A stretch of 64,000 nucleotides of DNA, taken from NCBI GenBank assembly GCA_028290665.1, contig JAQGJK010000019.1:1-64000 (forward strand), read 5' to 3'. This DNA comes from Devosia sp. (GTDB lineage Bacteria; Pseudomonadota; Alphaproteobacteria; Rhizobiales; Devosiaceae). The notes beneath the pieces are model-generated. The model did not search any database. It saw only the letters and a program-made list of their open reading frames with translations, and had not been told where the DNA came from. This document shows positions 18,168 to 27,248 of this stretch, one piece after another (within the stretch, counting starts at the first letter, position 1; each line of letters begins with the position of its first letter). Position numbers and translations under genes: made by a program.

Positions 18168-19104
18168 TGCGGATGCGCGGGTCGAGAATGCCGTAGAGCA
18201 GATCGACAAGGAAGTTAACGGCGATCACGAAGACGATGATCAACATCACCGTGGACTGCACGACGATCACCTCGCGTGCGGCGACATTGGCGAGGATCAT
18301 GCGGGATAAACCGGGCAGCGAGAAGACCATCTCGATGATTACCGTGCCCCCGATCAACTCGGCGACCTGCAGCCCGATGATGGTAACGATCGGGAGCGAT
18401 GCATTGCGCAAACCGACGTTGAGCAGCGCCTGCGTCCGCGTCATGCCGACAGCGCGGGCGGTGCGGACGTAATCCTGATTCATCACATCGAGCACGGCGG
18501 AGCGCACATAGCGGATCAGCACCGCGGCCATGATGAGACCTAGCGACAGGACCGGCAGCACCAACGAGCGGATCGCCCCGACCCAGCTCTGCGACCAGTC
18601 GGTCCAGCCGCCGGTCGGTAGCCAGCCGAGGCGGACGCCGAACAGCACGGAAAGCAGGATGCCAGCCCAGAACACAGGAACGGCAATGCCAATCTGACTG
18701 ATCAGGGCGAGGACTGCGCCTGAGAGCTTGCCGACATTGCGCGCCGCATAGGTGCCGACGGGGATGGCGATGAGAATGCCAAGCAGTAGGCCCGACAGGG
18801 CGAGCGGGATCGAGACGCCAAGCCGTTCAGTGACCAGTTCGGACACCATTTCCTTGGTGCGGAACGACTGTCCGAGATCGCCCTGCGCCATCTTGACCAG
18901 CCAGTCATAATACTGAACGGGCAGGGGGCGATCGAGGCCGTAGGTATGAGACAGGGCGTTGATCGCCTCGGCGGTGGCATCCTTGCCGAGCAGGATCGCC
19001 GCGACATTGCCGCCGGCCGCCCGGATCAAGAGGAAAATCGCCACCGATGCGACGAACACGGCGCCGAGAAAGAACGCCAGCTTTCGCAGCACATAGATCG
19101 CCAT
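18157..19104 (-). CDS. Peptide-type ABC transporter permease (DppB-like)
   Basis: A 315-residue permease with an N-terminal membrane segment, the GLDRPLPVQYYDWL periplasmic motif and the EAA loop around RTARAVGMTR. It forms a heterodimeric channel with the DppC-like protein. It is the first gene after the binding protein, separated from it by a 75-base gap with a strong hairpin. Confidence 0.9.
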   Translation of the reverse strand: MAIYVLRKLAFFLGAVFVASVAIFLLIRAAGGNVAAILLGKDATAEAINALSHTYGLDRPLPVQYYDWLVKMAQGDLGQSFRTKEMVSELVTERLGVSIPLALSGLLLGILIAIPVGTYAARNVGKLSGAVLALISQIGIAVPVFWAGILLSVLFGVRLGWLPTGGWTDWSQSWVGAIRSLVLPVLSLGLIMAAVLIRYVRSAVLDVMNQDYVRTARAVGMTRTQALLNVGLRNASLPIVTIIGLQVAELIGGTVIIEMVFSLPGLSRMILANVAAREVIVVQSTVMLIIVFVIAVNFLVDLLYGILDPRIRNAT

Positions 19105-19130
19105 TGTCGCTCGGCTCCATTCTCGTCAGT

Positions 19131-19159
19131 GCGGACCGCCGGGTAGGCCGGCGATCCGC
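19131..19159 (-). terminator. Intra-operon hairpin after the binding-protein gene
   Basis: On the minus strand, GCGGA and CGCCGG arms pair with CCGGCG and TCCGC around a short CCTAC loop, with one mismatch on the stem. It lies between the binding-protein stop (19180) and the dppB-like start (19104) and lacks a long T-run. The likely job is mRNA stabilisation or partial termination, leaving more binding protein than permease. Confidence 0.5.
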
Positions 19160-19179
19160 GAAGTTTCTAAGCCTTCAGC

Positions 19180-20697
19180 TTACCAGTGCAGTTTGCTGAT
19201 TTCGATGGCGACGAGTACGCGCGGCTCGATGAAGCCCTTGAGATCGGCGTCGAACAGGCCAACGCCCTTCTTGGCGATGAGCGGCACGATGACCGCGTCC
19301 TTGCGCAGGATGTCCGCGGCTTCCTGCATTTTGGCGAGATATTCCTCGTCGCTGGGAGCCGAGTCGGCCGCGGCAAGAGCGTCGGTGTAGGGCTGGCTGC
19401 AGTAAGTGCTCCAGCCGGCCGCTTCCGGCGTCGGGCAGGCAAACTGGGCCGGGTCGGCGTCGCCGGACATGATGGTGATGTCAAACTGCGGCGGGCGACC
19501 CTGGAAGATCAGCTGCGAGTACCGGGCAAGGTCAATGGCGTTGCGGGTGACGTTGAAGCCAGCCCCTTGCATGGCCGGGATCATGATGTCGGCCGGGAGC
19601 GACAGGTCGGGAACGTCGCTCAGTGAAGCATATTCGAGCGGCGTGGACGCATATGCCGCCGCCTTGGCGGTCGCTTCCTCGTAATTGTAGGGGTACGGGC
19701 AGCTTTCAGCAGTCTCGGGCGCATACCAGGCCTGATTGGGCAGCGCGAAGGTGCAGGTATTCTCGGCGCCCCAGGCGGCACCGAAGGCGTCGTTGTAGGA
19801 CTGGCGGTCGAGTGTCATGGCCAAGGCCTGGCGAAGTTCGGGATCGAGCTTCTGATTGAGCACGGCGTAGGTCGGCTCGCCGATCTGCGGGTAGGTGAGC
19901 AACGTGAACTTCTTGTCGAGTTCGCGGTTGGTCAGCTGTTCCCACAGGTCGATGGTGATGACCGGAACGGCGTCAACTTCGCCTGCCTCGAGCGCGTTGA
20001 GGCCAGCGGTACCATCAGTGACGATACGGACGGTGGCAGAGGTGATCGATGGCTGCTCGCCCCAGTAAGTCGGGTTGGCTTCGAACTCGAACGTCGAGTT
20101 GGTGGTGTAGGATTTCAGAACGTACGGGCCGGTGCCGATCGGGTTGGTGGCAATCGACGCAGCGGCGGCCTCCGGCTGGATCAGGCCCGCAACGGAGCCC
20201 ATGCCCGCCCAGAAAGCCTGGCTGGGGCGCGAAAGCGTAACCTTGACGGTCGAGTCATCGACCTTCTCGATAGCGGTTACGGCGTTGTAGGCTGAAGCGT
20301 AGGCGCCGACCGGCGAAGTCTTCATGGTGTTGAGCGAGTAAATCACGTCCTCGGCGGTCACCGGGGTGCCGTCTGAGAAGGTCGTCTGGCGGATTTTGAA
20401 CTCGTAGGTGAGCTTGTCGTCGCTGATGGTCCAGGACTCGGCGACGCCCGGCTCGACCGAGCCATCCTTGTTGAAATAGACCAGCGGCTCGACGACGTTG
20501 GCGGGTATCCACAGGCGCAGCGCCGTGAGCCCGCTCGTCACGTAGTCGAGGGTGCCCGGATCCTGACGGGCGATGAGCACCACTTTGTTTTCCGCGGCGC
20601 GTGGCGAAACGGCCATCGCTCCACCGCTGGCGGCGACCGCCATGAAGGCGACGGCCAGAGCGCCGAGCCGCCTGCTGAGCTTATTGACAGACTGCAT
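19180..20697 (-). CDS. ABC transporter substrate-binding protein, family 5 (peptide type)
   Basis: The start ATG at 20697 follows GGGAG with good spacing and opens a signal peptide (positively charged MQSVNKLSRRL, hydrophobic core, AMA end at about residue 30). The mature part shows the family-5 pattern: LDYVTSG, ESWTISDDKLTYEFKIR, FSDGTPVTAEDV and GTGPYVLKSY. Length is about 505 residues. It acts in the periplasm, delivering a peptide-like ligand to the permeases encoded downstream. The promoter should lie in the 330-base gap upstream. Confidence 0.9.
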   Translation of the reverse strand: MQSVNKLSRRLGALAVAFMAVAASGGAMAVSPRAAENKVVLIARQDPGTLDYVTSGLTALRLWIPANVVEPLVYFNKDGSVEPGVAESWTISDDKLTYEFKIRQTTFSDGTPVTAEDVIYSLNTMKTSPVGAYASAYNAVTAIEKVDDSTVKVTLSRPSQAFWAGMGSVAGLIQPEAAAASIATNPIGTGPYVLKSYTTNSTFEFEANPTYWGEQPSITSATVRIVTDGTAGLNALEAGEVDAVPVITIDLWEQLTNRELDKKFTLLTYPQIGEPTYAVLNQKLDPELRQALAMTLDRQSYNDAFGAAWGAENTCTFALPNQAWYAPETAESCPYPYNYEEATAKAAAYASTPLEYASLSDVPDLSLPADIMIPAMQGAGFNVTRNAIDLARYSQLIFQGRPPQFDITIMSGDADPAQFACPTPEAAGWSTYCSQPYTDALAAADSAPSDEEYLAKMQEAADILRKDAVIVPLIAKKGVGLFDADLKGFIEPRVLVAIEISKLHW

Positions 20698-21027
20698 ATT
20701 GAATTCTCCCATCCTGTTGTTTTTGAGGTTTCGATGCATAGTCTTGCACAGTGCCGAGGTTGTAGCTTCGCCGAATGCCACGCCCGGAATATACTACGGC
20801 GTAGATTGCACACCCTCTTCGGGTTTAGTCAGTCTGCACACTGCTTAGACGCCCGAGAAGCATTGCCTCTTTCCCATGCAAAACTGGAGCATTTTCCTGA
20901 GGGTGAGAAGGCGCCGGCGTTCCGCCGTATGGAATGATGCCAGGTCCCGTGGAATGAGGCAAATGCGGCAGCGTGGTCGGGGGTGAGCGCAGGAGCGGTT
21001 CCTGCGGCAACATCCGATCGATGCGTA
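20698..21027. promoter_or_regulatory. Promoter region of the transporter operon, with repeated TGGAATGA
   Basis: No gene is seen here. Two direct copies of TGGAATGA(T/G)GC begin at 20930 and 20950, exactly 20 bases apart. A TGGAATG copy (24262) and a reverse copy (ACATTCCC, 24228-24235) occur before the IclR gene. They may be operator half-sites of that regulator. The remaining sequence shows no strong dyad. Confidence 0.35.
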
Positions 21028-22508
21028 TCAGTCCAGCCCCAGCGGGTCCTCGTCAAGCGGCCACATCGGTCGGCTGAGGCGGGTGTAGGGCCGCGCCTTC
21101 CAGTCGGGGCTGCAGATGCCGGGGGTCGCGAGATAGTGCTGTTCTCCGCAGATGTCGCGGAACAGGTCGGTGTGCTTGTAGAGCCCCTTGACGCAGATAA
21201 CGCGTTTGTCCGCCAGCGTGACGCCGTGCCAGGTGAAGAGAGTGGGCGAGAACAGCCCGACGCACTTAGAGATCAGGACAATCTCGACACCCGCACCGCC
21301 GACCACGGCGAGGTCGCCGACCGCAATGGTTTCCCCATCGACCCACCCCTGCACCGCGTCGCGCTTGAGGTGCAGCACGGTGGCATCGAGATCGAGCGGC
21401 TTCCCCGATTGCGGCTCGTACTTGCCACCGATCCTTAGCTTCAGCTTCGCGCCGACACCGACGCCAAAGCCAAAGCCAAAGCATATGCCGATTGCCAGCG
21501 GATCAAACAGCGGTGCAAAGGCGATGTCCCTGATGTCCCGCGCGATCAGTGCCCGCAGCAGATGCGTGTATCACCCGGCGCGCCGCCGCCGACCTGGTCC
21601 GAGGTGTCGGCGAGCAGGATCGGCTTGCTGCCATTGTATTCGGCGGCCCGGGCCACGGCCCAGTCGGTGCCGACGAACGGCAGCGCTGCCTTACGCCGTT
21701 CGGCATAAAAGCGCTTGCCGAAAGTGTCGGCAGCGCTGGTTGCAGCCGCCATGTCAGGGTCAGCAACGGCGAGCATCGACGAGCCAGTTATCGGGGTATC
21801 GGCCCAGCCAAAACCATGAATAAGGGAGAGCGAGAGGATGCCGCCCTTACCCTCGGCTGCGGTCATGTCGTCAACGAACGCCGGCATCGGGCCTTCGCGA
21901 GTGGTCGGGAACAGGCCCAAGGCGCGGCACTCGAACACGGCCATGACCGGCTCGATCTCGCCGGCAAGGGTGCGGCGCATGATGCCGAACAGGTCGTCGG
22001 CGCGCTCGCGATAATCGATATGGGGATAGGCCTTCCACAGCACGATCGCATCGGAAGTGGCGAGCAGTTCCGCGGTCATGTGGGCATGGTGGTCGAGCAG
22101 CACGCCGGTCCGGGCGCCAGGCTTCAGCATCGCCCGGATGCGAGTGACGAGGTCGCCCTCGCAATCGTCATAGCCATCGGCAACCATCGCGCCGTGGAGA
22201 TAAACCAGCATGAGGTCGATATCCCCTGCCGCGCCCAGACTCGCGAGAATGGTATCGCGGATTTGTTCATAGGCTTCGCGGACGACGAGACCGCCAGGCT
22301 CGGCGTAGGTGTGCAGTCCCTCCAGCGTGTCCCAGCCAAGTTCGCGGCAGCGCTTGAGCCAGAGTTGCTGTGGCGCGGTCCAGGGCCACTCAACCTTGCC
22401 GTCAACTCCGTCCTCGATCCACTGCGCGCTCTTGAAATCGCCGATCGCGGTGGGAAACGAGGCGAAGGTGTTGGTTTCGGTGCCCATCGAAGCGATGTAG
22501 ACACGCAT
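21028..22508 (-). pseudogene. M81-family metallopeptidase, frameshifted
   Basis: The N-terminal 320 codons (22508-21546) read as an M81 enzyme: MGTETNTF, LHGAMVADG, LLDHHAHM and PHIDY zinc-type motifs and VGGGAPGDT. At about 21566 the frame breaks, and the following sequence THLLRALIARDIRD continues in the next frame to a family-like C-terminus ending at 21028. One missing base (GATACACG where GATACCACG is expected) explains it. Repaired, the protein would be about 490 residues. Either the gene is freshly broken or a base is missing in the assembly. Confidence 0.8.
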
Positions 22509-22523
22509 GCGATCCTCCAGTGA

Positions 22524-22814
22524 TCAGGTTGCCCGGCCGAATTGGCCAAGCCACGCCTTGCCCGGAACCGAGCTCAGCAATTGACGGGTGTAGTCATGCT
22601 GAGGGATGCCGAACACATCGGCAGTGTTGCCGATCTCGACGATCTCGCCACGGTTCATCACGGCGATGCGGTGGCAGACTTGCGCGGCAACGCGCAGATC
22701 GTGGGTGATGAACAGCGTCGCGAGATCGAGACGCCCGCGGATTTCGTCGAGGAGCGCGAGCACCTGCGCCTGCACCGAAACATCGAGGGCCGACACCGGC
22801 TCATCGGCGAAACG
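22524..22814 (-). pseudogene. Truncated peptide-type ABC ATPase (3' end only)
   Basis: The fragment begins within Walker B (FADEPVSALDVSVQAQV) and continues through ITHDLRVAAQVCHRIAVM to a normal C-terminus (HDYTRQLLSSVPGKAWLG). Walker A, the Q-loop and the signature are absent, and the residues before FADEP do not match the family. It lies between an M81 pseudogene and an aminotransferase gene on the same strand. This suggests a second peptide transporter operon that was deleted here. Confidence 0.75.
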
Positions 22815-22847
22815 GACATTGATGTAGTGGACCTCGTGCCACCACCG

Positions 22848-24182
22848 CTATCCTTGCGTTGCTACCTCGGCGGCCGCGCCTCGGACCGCTTCAAGCGTTT
22901 CCTCGACGACTTCTGCGTTGTGCTCTGACGAAATGAACCAGGCACCGCGCTCGAGTGCACGCACACCGCGCTTGAGCAGGGCATAGGCGAAGCGCACATA
23001 GCTCGCCTTGTCCTGTTGCGCCAGCTCGCGAAAGTTGCGTGCCGGACGATCGAGGCCGAACGCGACGTGGAACATCAGCGGGAAACCGGCGATTACGGCC
23101 TTGACGCCCGCGTCGGCAAGAATGCTGCGAATGCCGCTCTGCAATTGCGCGCCATACACCGCGGTCGCTTCGTAGTGCTCCTGCGTCAGGGCGTGCTGCG
23201 TCGCAACCATCGCCGCCATGCCGACCGGCTGGGAATTGAAGGTACCCCCGTGCAGCACCCCGCCGGTAACGAAGCGATCAATGAGATCGGCGCGACCGAC
23301 AATCGCGGCGACGGGGAAACCACTTGCGATCCCCTTGGCGAAGATTGACAGGTCCGGCGTCACGCCGAACAATTCCTGAGCCCCGCCGCGGCTGAGCCGG
23401 AAACCGGTGATGACTTCGTCAAAGATGAGAATTGCACCGTGCCTGCGGCAGGCGGCGAGGGCGCCCGCGAGATATCCTTCGCCCGGAGCGATGGCGCCCT
23501 GGTTGCACATCGCGGGCTCCATGATGACGCCGGCAATATCGCCAACTGCAAGCCGTGCTTCCAGCGCGTCCAGATCATTCCATTGCAGCACGGCAAGGCC
23601 ATCGGCCTCGATCGCGTCCTGTCCGGCGCTGCCGGCAACCAGGACTGGCTCATTGTCGGGCCCGGCTGCGTTAAGCGCCGGCGCGGTCGACCACAGGATA
23701 TTATCGAACCAGCCGTGATAGTGGCCCTCGAACTTGATGATTTTGCGTCGACCGGTCGCGGCGCGGGCAAGCCGGAGCGCCGCTTGCGCCACTTCTGAGC
23801 CCGACGACCCGAAACGGATGCGTTCTGCGCTTGGGACGCGGTCGCAAAGCAGCCGGGCGGCCTCGACCTCGATCTGCGCTTGGCCGGCGAACAGGATGCC
23901 TTTGTCGACCTGCTCCTTGACCGCGCGCTGTACGCCCGCCGGGCTGTGGCCGAGCACCATGGCACCCATGCCGCAATAATAGTCGATTAGTCGGTTGCCG
24001 TCAGCATCGAACAGATAAGGCCCCTCGCCGCGCTCAAAGACCAGTGGACCGGGCTGCATCCCGATGCGAAAATTCGAGTTGACGCCCCCTGCGATCCATT
24101 GGGCATTCTCGGCGGTTAGACGGGAGGAATTTGCGAAACTGAGGAATTGCTTGTTCGCACTTGCGTCGTCGTGTGAGTTCAC
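22848..24182 (-). CDS. Class III aminotransferase (glutamate-1-semialdehyde-mutase-like)
   Basis: This is a 444-residue PLP enzyme with the GSAM-type pattern: GSSGSEV (126-131 region), EGHYHGW (152-158), FDEVITGFRLSRGG (Asp255 binding the PLP nitrogen) and the Schiff-base Lys283 in IFAKGIASGFP. True hemL is a housekeeping gene of slightly shorter length; this copy sits in a catabolic island next to an IclR regulator, so a role in amino-group transfer or 1,2/2,3-aminomutase chemistry on the imported compound is more likely. It is transcribed divergently from the IclR gene. Confidence 0.88.
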   Translation of the reverse strand: MNSHDDASANKQFLSFANSSRLTAENAQWIAGGVNSNFRIGMQPGPLVFERGEGPYLFDADGNRLIDYYCGMGAMVLGHSPAGVQRAVKEQVDKGILFAGQAQIEVEAARLLCDRVPSAERIRFGSSGSEVAQAALRLARAATGRRKIIKFEGHYHGWFDNILWSTAPALNAAGPDNEPVLVAGSAGQDAIEADGLAVLQWNDLDALEARLAVGDIAGVIMEPAMCNQGAIAPGEGYLAGALAACRRHGAILIFDEVITGFRLSRGGAQELFGVTPDLSIFAKGIASGFPVAAIVGRADLIDRFVTGGVLHGGTFNSQPVGMAAMVATQHALTQEHYEATAVYGAQLQSGIRSILADAGVKAVIAGFPLMFHVAFGLDRPARNFRELAQQDKASYVRFAYALLKRGVRALERGAWFISSEHNAEVVEETLEAVRGAAAEVATQG

Positions 24183-24287
24183 GTGGCTTGTCTCCTCCGC
24201 CTATTGGCATTCAAGAAAGCGCAGCCTACATTCCCTGTAAAGGAACACCCGTTTCGTCTGGTGGAATGTCCGCCAGGAGGCGCTTCT

Positions 24288-25091
24288 GTGTTCCACAGGA
24301 GGTCGATGGCCGACAAACGTGTCAACCCCTACATCGTGCAGCCGGTGATGAAGGCGCTAAAGGTGCTGGAGCTTGTCGCCGAGCGTGGGCACGACCTGTC
24401 GCTGACCGCGATCTCGAAGCGATTGTCGATTCCCAAGACAACGACCTTCCGCTATCTGCAAACCCTGACCGGGGCGGGATTTCTGGTCCATGACTCCCGG
24501 AACGATTGCTACGGCATCGGGCCGCGCTTCCGCACCATCGCTAAGGCCGACACCAGCCTGCACAATTTGCGCAGCATCGCGCGGCCACTGATGCTCGAAC
24601 TGGTTGGCGAGTTCAATGAAACCGTCAACCTCGCTATCCGCGGCGAGGGCGGTAATGTCGTTTACGTCGATATCGTCGAAGCCAATCGATCGCTGCGCAT
24701 CCAGGGGCGGGTGGGCGACCGGCACCCGATGCACTCCACCGCTTTGGGGAAGGCGATTCTGGGTTTCGTGCCAGCGGCCGAGCAACGCAGCTATCTCGAC
24801 CAACCGCTCATGGAAATGACCGGTCGCACGTTGATCGACAAAAGCTATATCGAGCGGCAGTTGCGGGAAGTTGCGAAGCTCGGTTATGCCACGGAACAGG
24901 GCGAAAACGAGGATGGAGCGATGTGCGTCGCTGCCCCGATTCTCGATGAAACAGCCCGTGCGATCGCGGCCGTCAGTGTGTCGGCGCCGCTCCAGCGCAT
25001 GCCGCGCAGCCTCGCGGCGACGGCCGGGCTCCGGCTGGTCGGAATTGCCCAGCGCATCACCACCCAACTGGTCAACGAGTACCCGGTGTAG
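24288..25091 (+). CDS. IclR-family transcriptional regulator
   Basis: An N-terminal winged HTH (LSLTAISKRLSIPKTTTFRY) is followed by an IclR effector domain with RVGDRHPMHSTALGKAIL and an IVEANRSLRI strand. Two AGGAGG sites are present, at 24275-24280 and 24297-24302. The first is seven bases before GTG 24288; the second is only three bases before ATG 24306, so GTG is preferred, although ATG 24306 gives the more usual N-terminus. The gene diverges from the aminotransferase and precedes hyuA/hyuB on the same strand, so it probably controls the island. Confidence 0.88.
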   Translation: MFHRRSMADKRVNPYIVQPVMKALKVLELVAERGHDLSLTAISKRLSIPKTTTFRYLQTLTGAGFLVHDSRNDCYGIGPRFRTIAKADTSLHNLRSIARPLMLELVGEFNETVNLAIRGEGGNVVYVDIVEANRSLRIQGRVGDRHPMHSTALGKAILGFVPAAEQRSYLDQPLMEMTGRTLIDKSYIERQLREVAKLGYATEQGENEDGAMCVAAPILDETARAIAAVSVSAPLQRMPRSLAATAGLRLVGIAQRITTQLVNEYPV

Positions 25092-25175
25092 TGTTTCACT
25101 GCGAGAAACAGCCGCTTCTTGACGCGAACCGCTCCAGCTACGCACTTTGCGAGACGATTTAACGCGAGCGCCAGC

Positions 25176-27248
25176 ATGCCAGGACGGACCTATCGCGCGG
25201 GTGTCGATATTGGCGGTACGTTCACTGATATCGTTCTTGTAGACGATCTTGGCCGCGTCGAGCTGTGCAAAGTTGCCTCGACGCCTGACGACTACAGTCG
25301 CGGTATCGCCAACGGGCTGCAGCAGCTTGTTACGAGGATCGGCGTTGACCCCGGCGCGATCACCGGCATCGTTCACGCGACTACCATCGCTACGAACACC
25401 ATCCTCGAGTTTAAAGGGGCGAAGACCGGCCTCCTGACGACTGCTGGCTTTCGGGACGTGCTCGAGTTCCGCCGACTGCGCATTCCGGTGCTCTACGACC
25501 TGCAATATGCCAAGCCACGTCCACTGGCACCACGCCGCTTGCGGCTCGAAGTGCGCGAACGGCTTGGTCCAGGCGGCGACGTTCGGGTTCCACTTGACGA
25601 AATGTCGGTACGGGAAGCGGCTGCGACTTTTGTTGCCGAGGGGGTGGAGGCAGTAGCCATCAGCTTCCTTCATGCCTACGCCAATCCGGCTCACGAGATG
25701 CGCGCCGAGGCAATTCTGAGCGAGATACTGGGGCCATCGGTGTACCTCACCCGCGGGTCGGAAATCCTGCCCGAGATCCGGGAATACGAGCGCGCCTCGA
25801 CAGTTGTGGTAAACGCCTATGTTGGCCCGGTCATCCGCCACTATGCCGAAGCGCTGGAGGCCCGATTGGCGAGCGTCGGCATCACCGCGCCTATCGAGAT
25901 GATGCATTCCGGCGGGGGCATCATGCGGTTGGCCGCATCGGTAAAGCGCGCGGCGGCGCTGGTGGAATCGGGTCCCGCGGCGGGTGTCATCGCCTGCGCG
26001 CGCCTGGTTCGCGGTGAAGGTACCGGCGCCAACATCATTTCGTTCGATATGGGCGGCACCACCGCCAAGGCGGCGCTGGTCGAGAACGGCGAGGCCGCCA
26101 GGACGGACGAGTATGAAGTCGGTGCCGGGATCAATCTGTCGAGCAAGCTGGTGAAGGGTGGCGGGTATCCGATCAAGATGCCCTTCATCGACGTTTCGGA
26201 AATCGGCGCCGGTGGCGGCAGTATTGTCGCCCTCGACGACAAGCGCCGGGTCACCGTCGGCCCACGGAGCGCCGGCGCGATGCCCGGCCCGGTCTGCTAC
26301 GGCCGCGGCGGGACCGAAGTCACCCTGACCGACGTCTTCGTGCTGCTTGGCTACATCAATGGCGAGAGCCTCGCCGCGGGCTCGATCAAGGTCGATAGTG
26401 CTGGCGCGAGGGCGGCGCTGGAGACCCAGATTGCAGGACCGCTCGGGCAGGATATCGCGACGACAGCGCGCGGCGTCCTCAGCCTTGCAGTCTCGACCAT
26501 GACCCGCGCCGTCAAGGCGGTGTCGACCTATCGCGGCCGCGATCCGCGCGATTTTACGCTTGTCGCTTTTGGTGGCAATGGGCCGGTCGTCGCGGCCGAT
26601 ATCGCAGCGGCCCTCGGCATCCGGCGTATCGTCGTGCCGCTGGCGGCGGGCGTATTTTCCGGCCTCGGCCTGCTGCGCTCCGATGTCGAGCAGGAGTTCG
26701 TGCAGCCCCTGCTGAAAAGCACCGGGGAGCTATCAGCGGCGCGCCTCGAAGCGATCTATGCCGACCTCCGGACCCGGGCAATGATGAGCCTGGCGGACGA
26801 GGGGTATGGGACCGATGCAGCAGTGCTGCGCGCCACCGCGGATTTGCGTTATTTCGGGCAGGCCTACGAACTCAACGTGCCGGTCGCCGACCTTGATCTC
26901 GCGGCGATCGAGGAGGCTTTCCACGCCGAACACCAGCGCACCTACGGGCACCGGTCGCTGCGCGACCCGGTACAATTCGTCAACGCCCGGCTGCTGGCGC
27001 GGCTGCCCAGTGCTTCGGTGATCGCGGAATTTGCCCCGGAGCCGGCCTTTACCCGTAAGCCCCGGCAGGCGATCTTTGCAGGCGCGGCCGTCGAGGTCGA
27101 GGTCATTGGCCGCTCGGCGCTTGGCGATATCGCGCGACCCGGTCCGTTCATCGTTGAGGATTACGACTGCACCTGCGTCGTGCCGCCGTTTGCTGCGGCG
27201 CGTCGCGACGCTGCCGGAAACATCGAGATCGAGGTAACGCCGCAATGA
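25176..27248 (+). CDS. hyuA: Hydantoinase/oxoprolinase subunit A
   Basis: This 690-residue protein has the ATPase-fold N-terminal GVDIGGTFTDIVLVDD and the second phosphate loop SFDMGGTTAKAALV at about residue 290. HyuA-type subunits phosphorylate or activate five-membered lactams and hydantoins with ATP before ring opening; some act on 5-oxoproline or N-methylhydantoin. The start at 25176 (MPGRTYRAGVD) is chosen because it begins just before the first beta strand. The stop overlaps the hyuB start as ATGA, as expected for a two-subunit enzyme. Confidence 0.9.
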   Translation: MPGRTYRAGVDIGGTFTDIVLVDDLGRVELCKVASTPDDYSRGIANGLQQLVTRIGVDPGAITGIVHATTIATNTILEFKGAKTGLLTTAGFRDVLEFRRLRIPVLYDLQYAKPRPLAPRRLRLEVRERLGPGGDVRVPLDEMSVREAAATFVAEGVEAVAISFLHAYANPAHEMRAEAILSEILGPSVYLTRGSEILPEIREYERASTVVVNAYVGPVIRHYAEALEARLASVGITAPIEMMHSGGGIMRLAASVKRAAALVESGPAAGVIACARLVRGEGTGANIISFDMGGTTAKAALVENGEAARTDEYEVGAGINLSSKLVKGGGYPIKMPFIDVSEIGAGGGSIVALDDKRRVTVGPRSAGAMPGPVCYGRGGTEVTLTDVFVLLGYINGESLAAGSIKVDSAGARAALETQIAGPLGQDIATTARGVLSLAVSTMTRAVKAVSTYRGRDPRDFTLVAFGGNGPVVAADIAAALGIRRIVVPLAAGVFSGLGLLRSDVEQEFVQPLLKSTGELSAARLEAIYADLRTRAMMSLADEGYGTDAAVLRATADLRYFGQAYELNVPVADLDLAAIEEAFHAEHQRTYGHRSLRDPVQFVNARLLARLPSASVIAEFAPEPAFTRKPRQAIFAGAAVEVEVIGRSALGDIARPGPFIVEDYDCTCVVPPFAAARRDAAGNIEIEVTPQ

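Noticed and set aside
24357-25907. A 516-codon open frame on the minus strand
   Set aside because: It runs antisense to iclR and hyuA, which have clear motifs; it arises from GC-rich codon bias.
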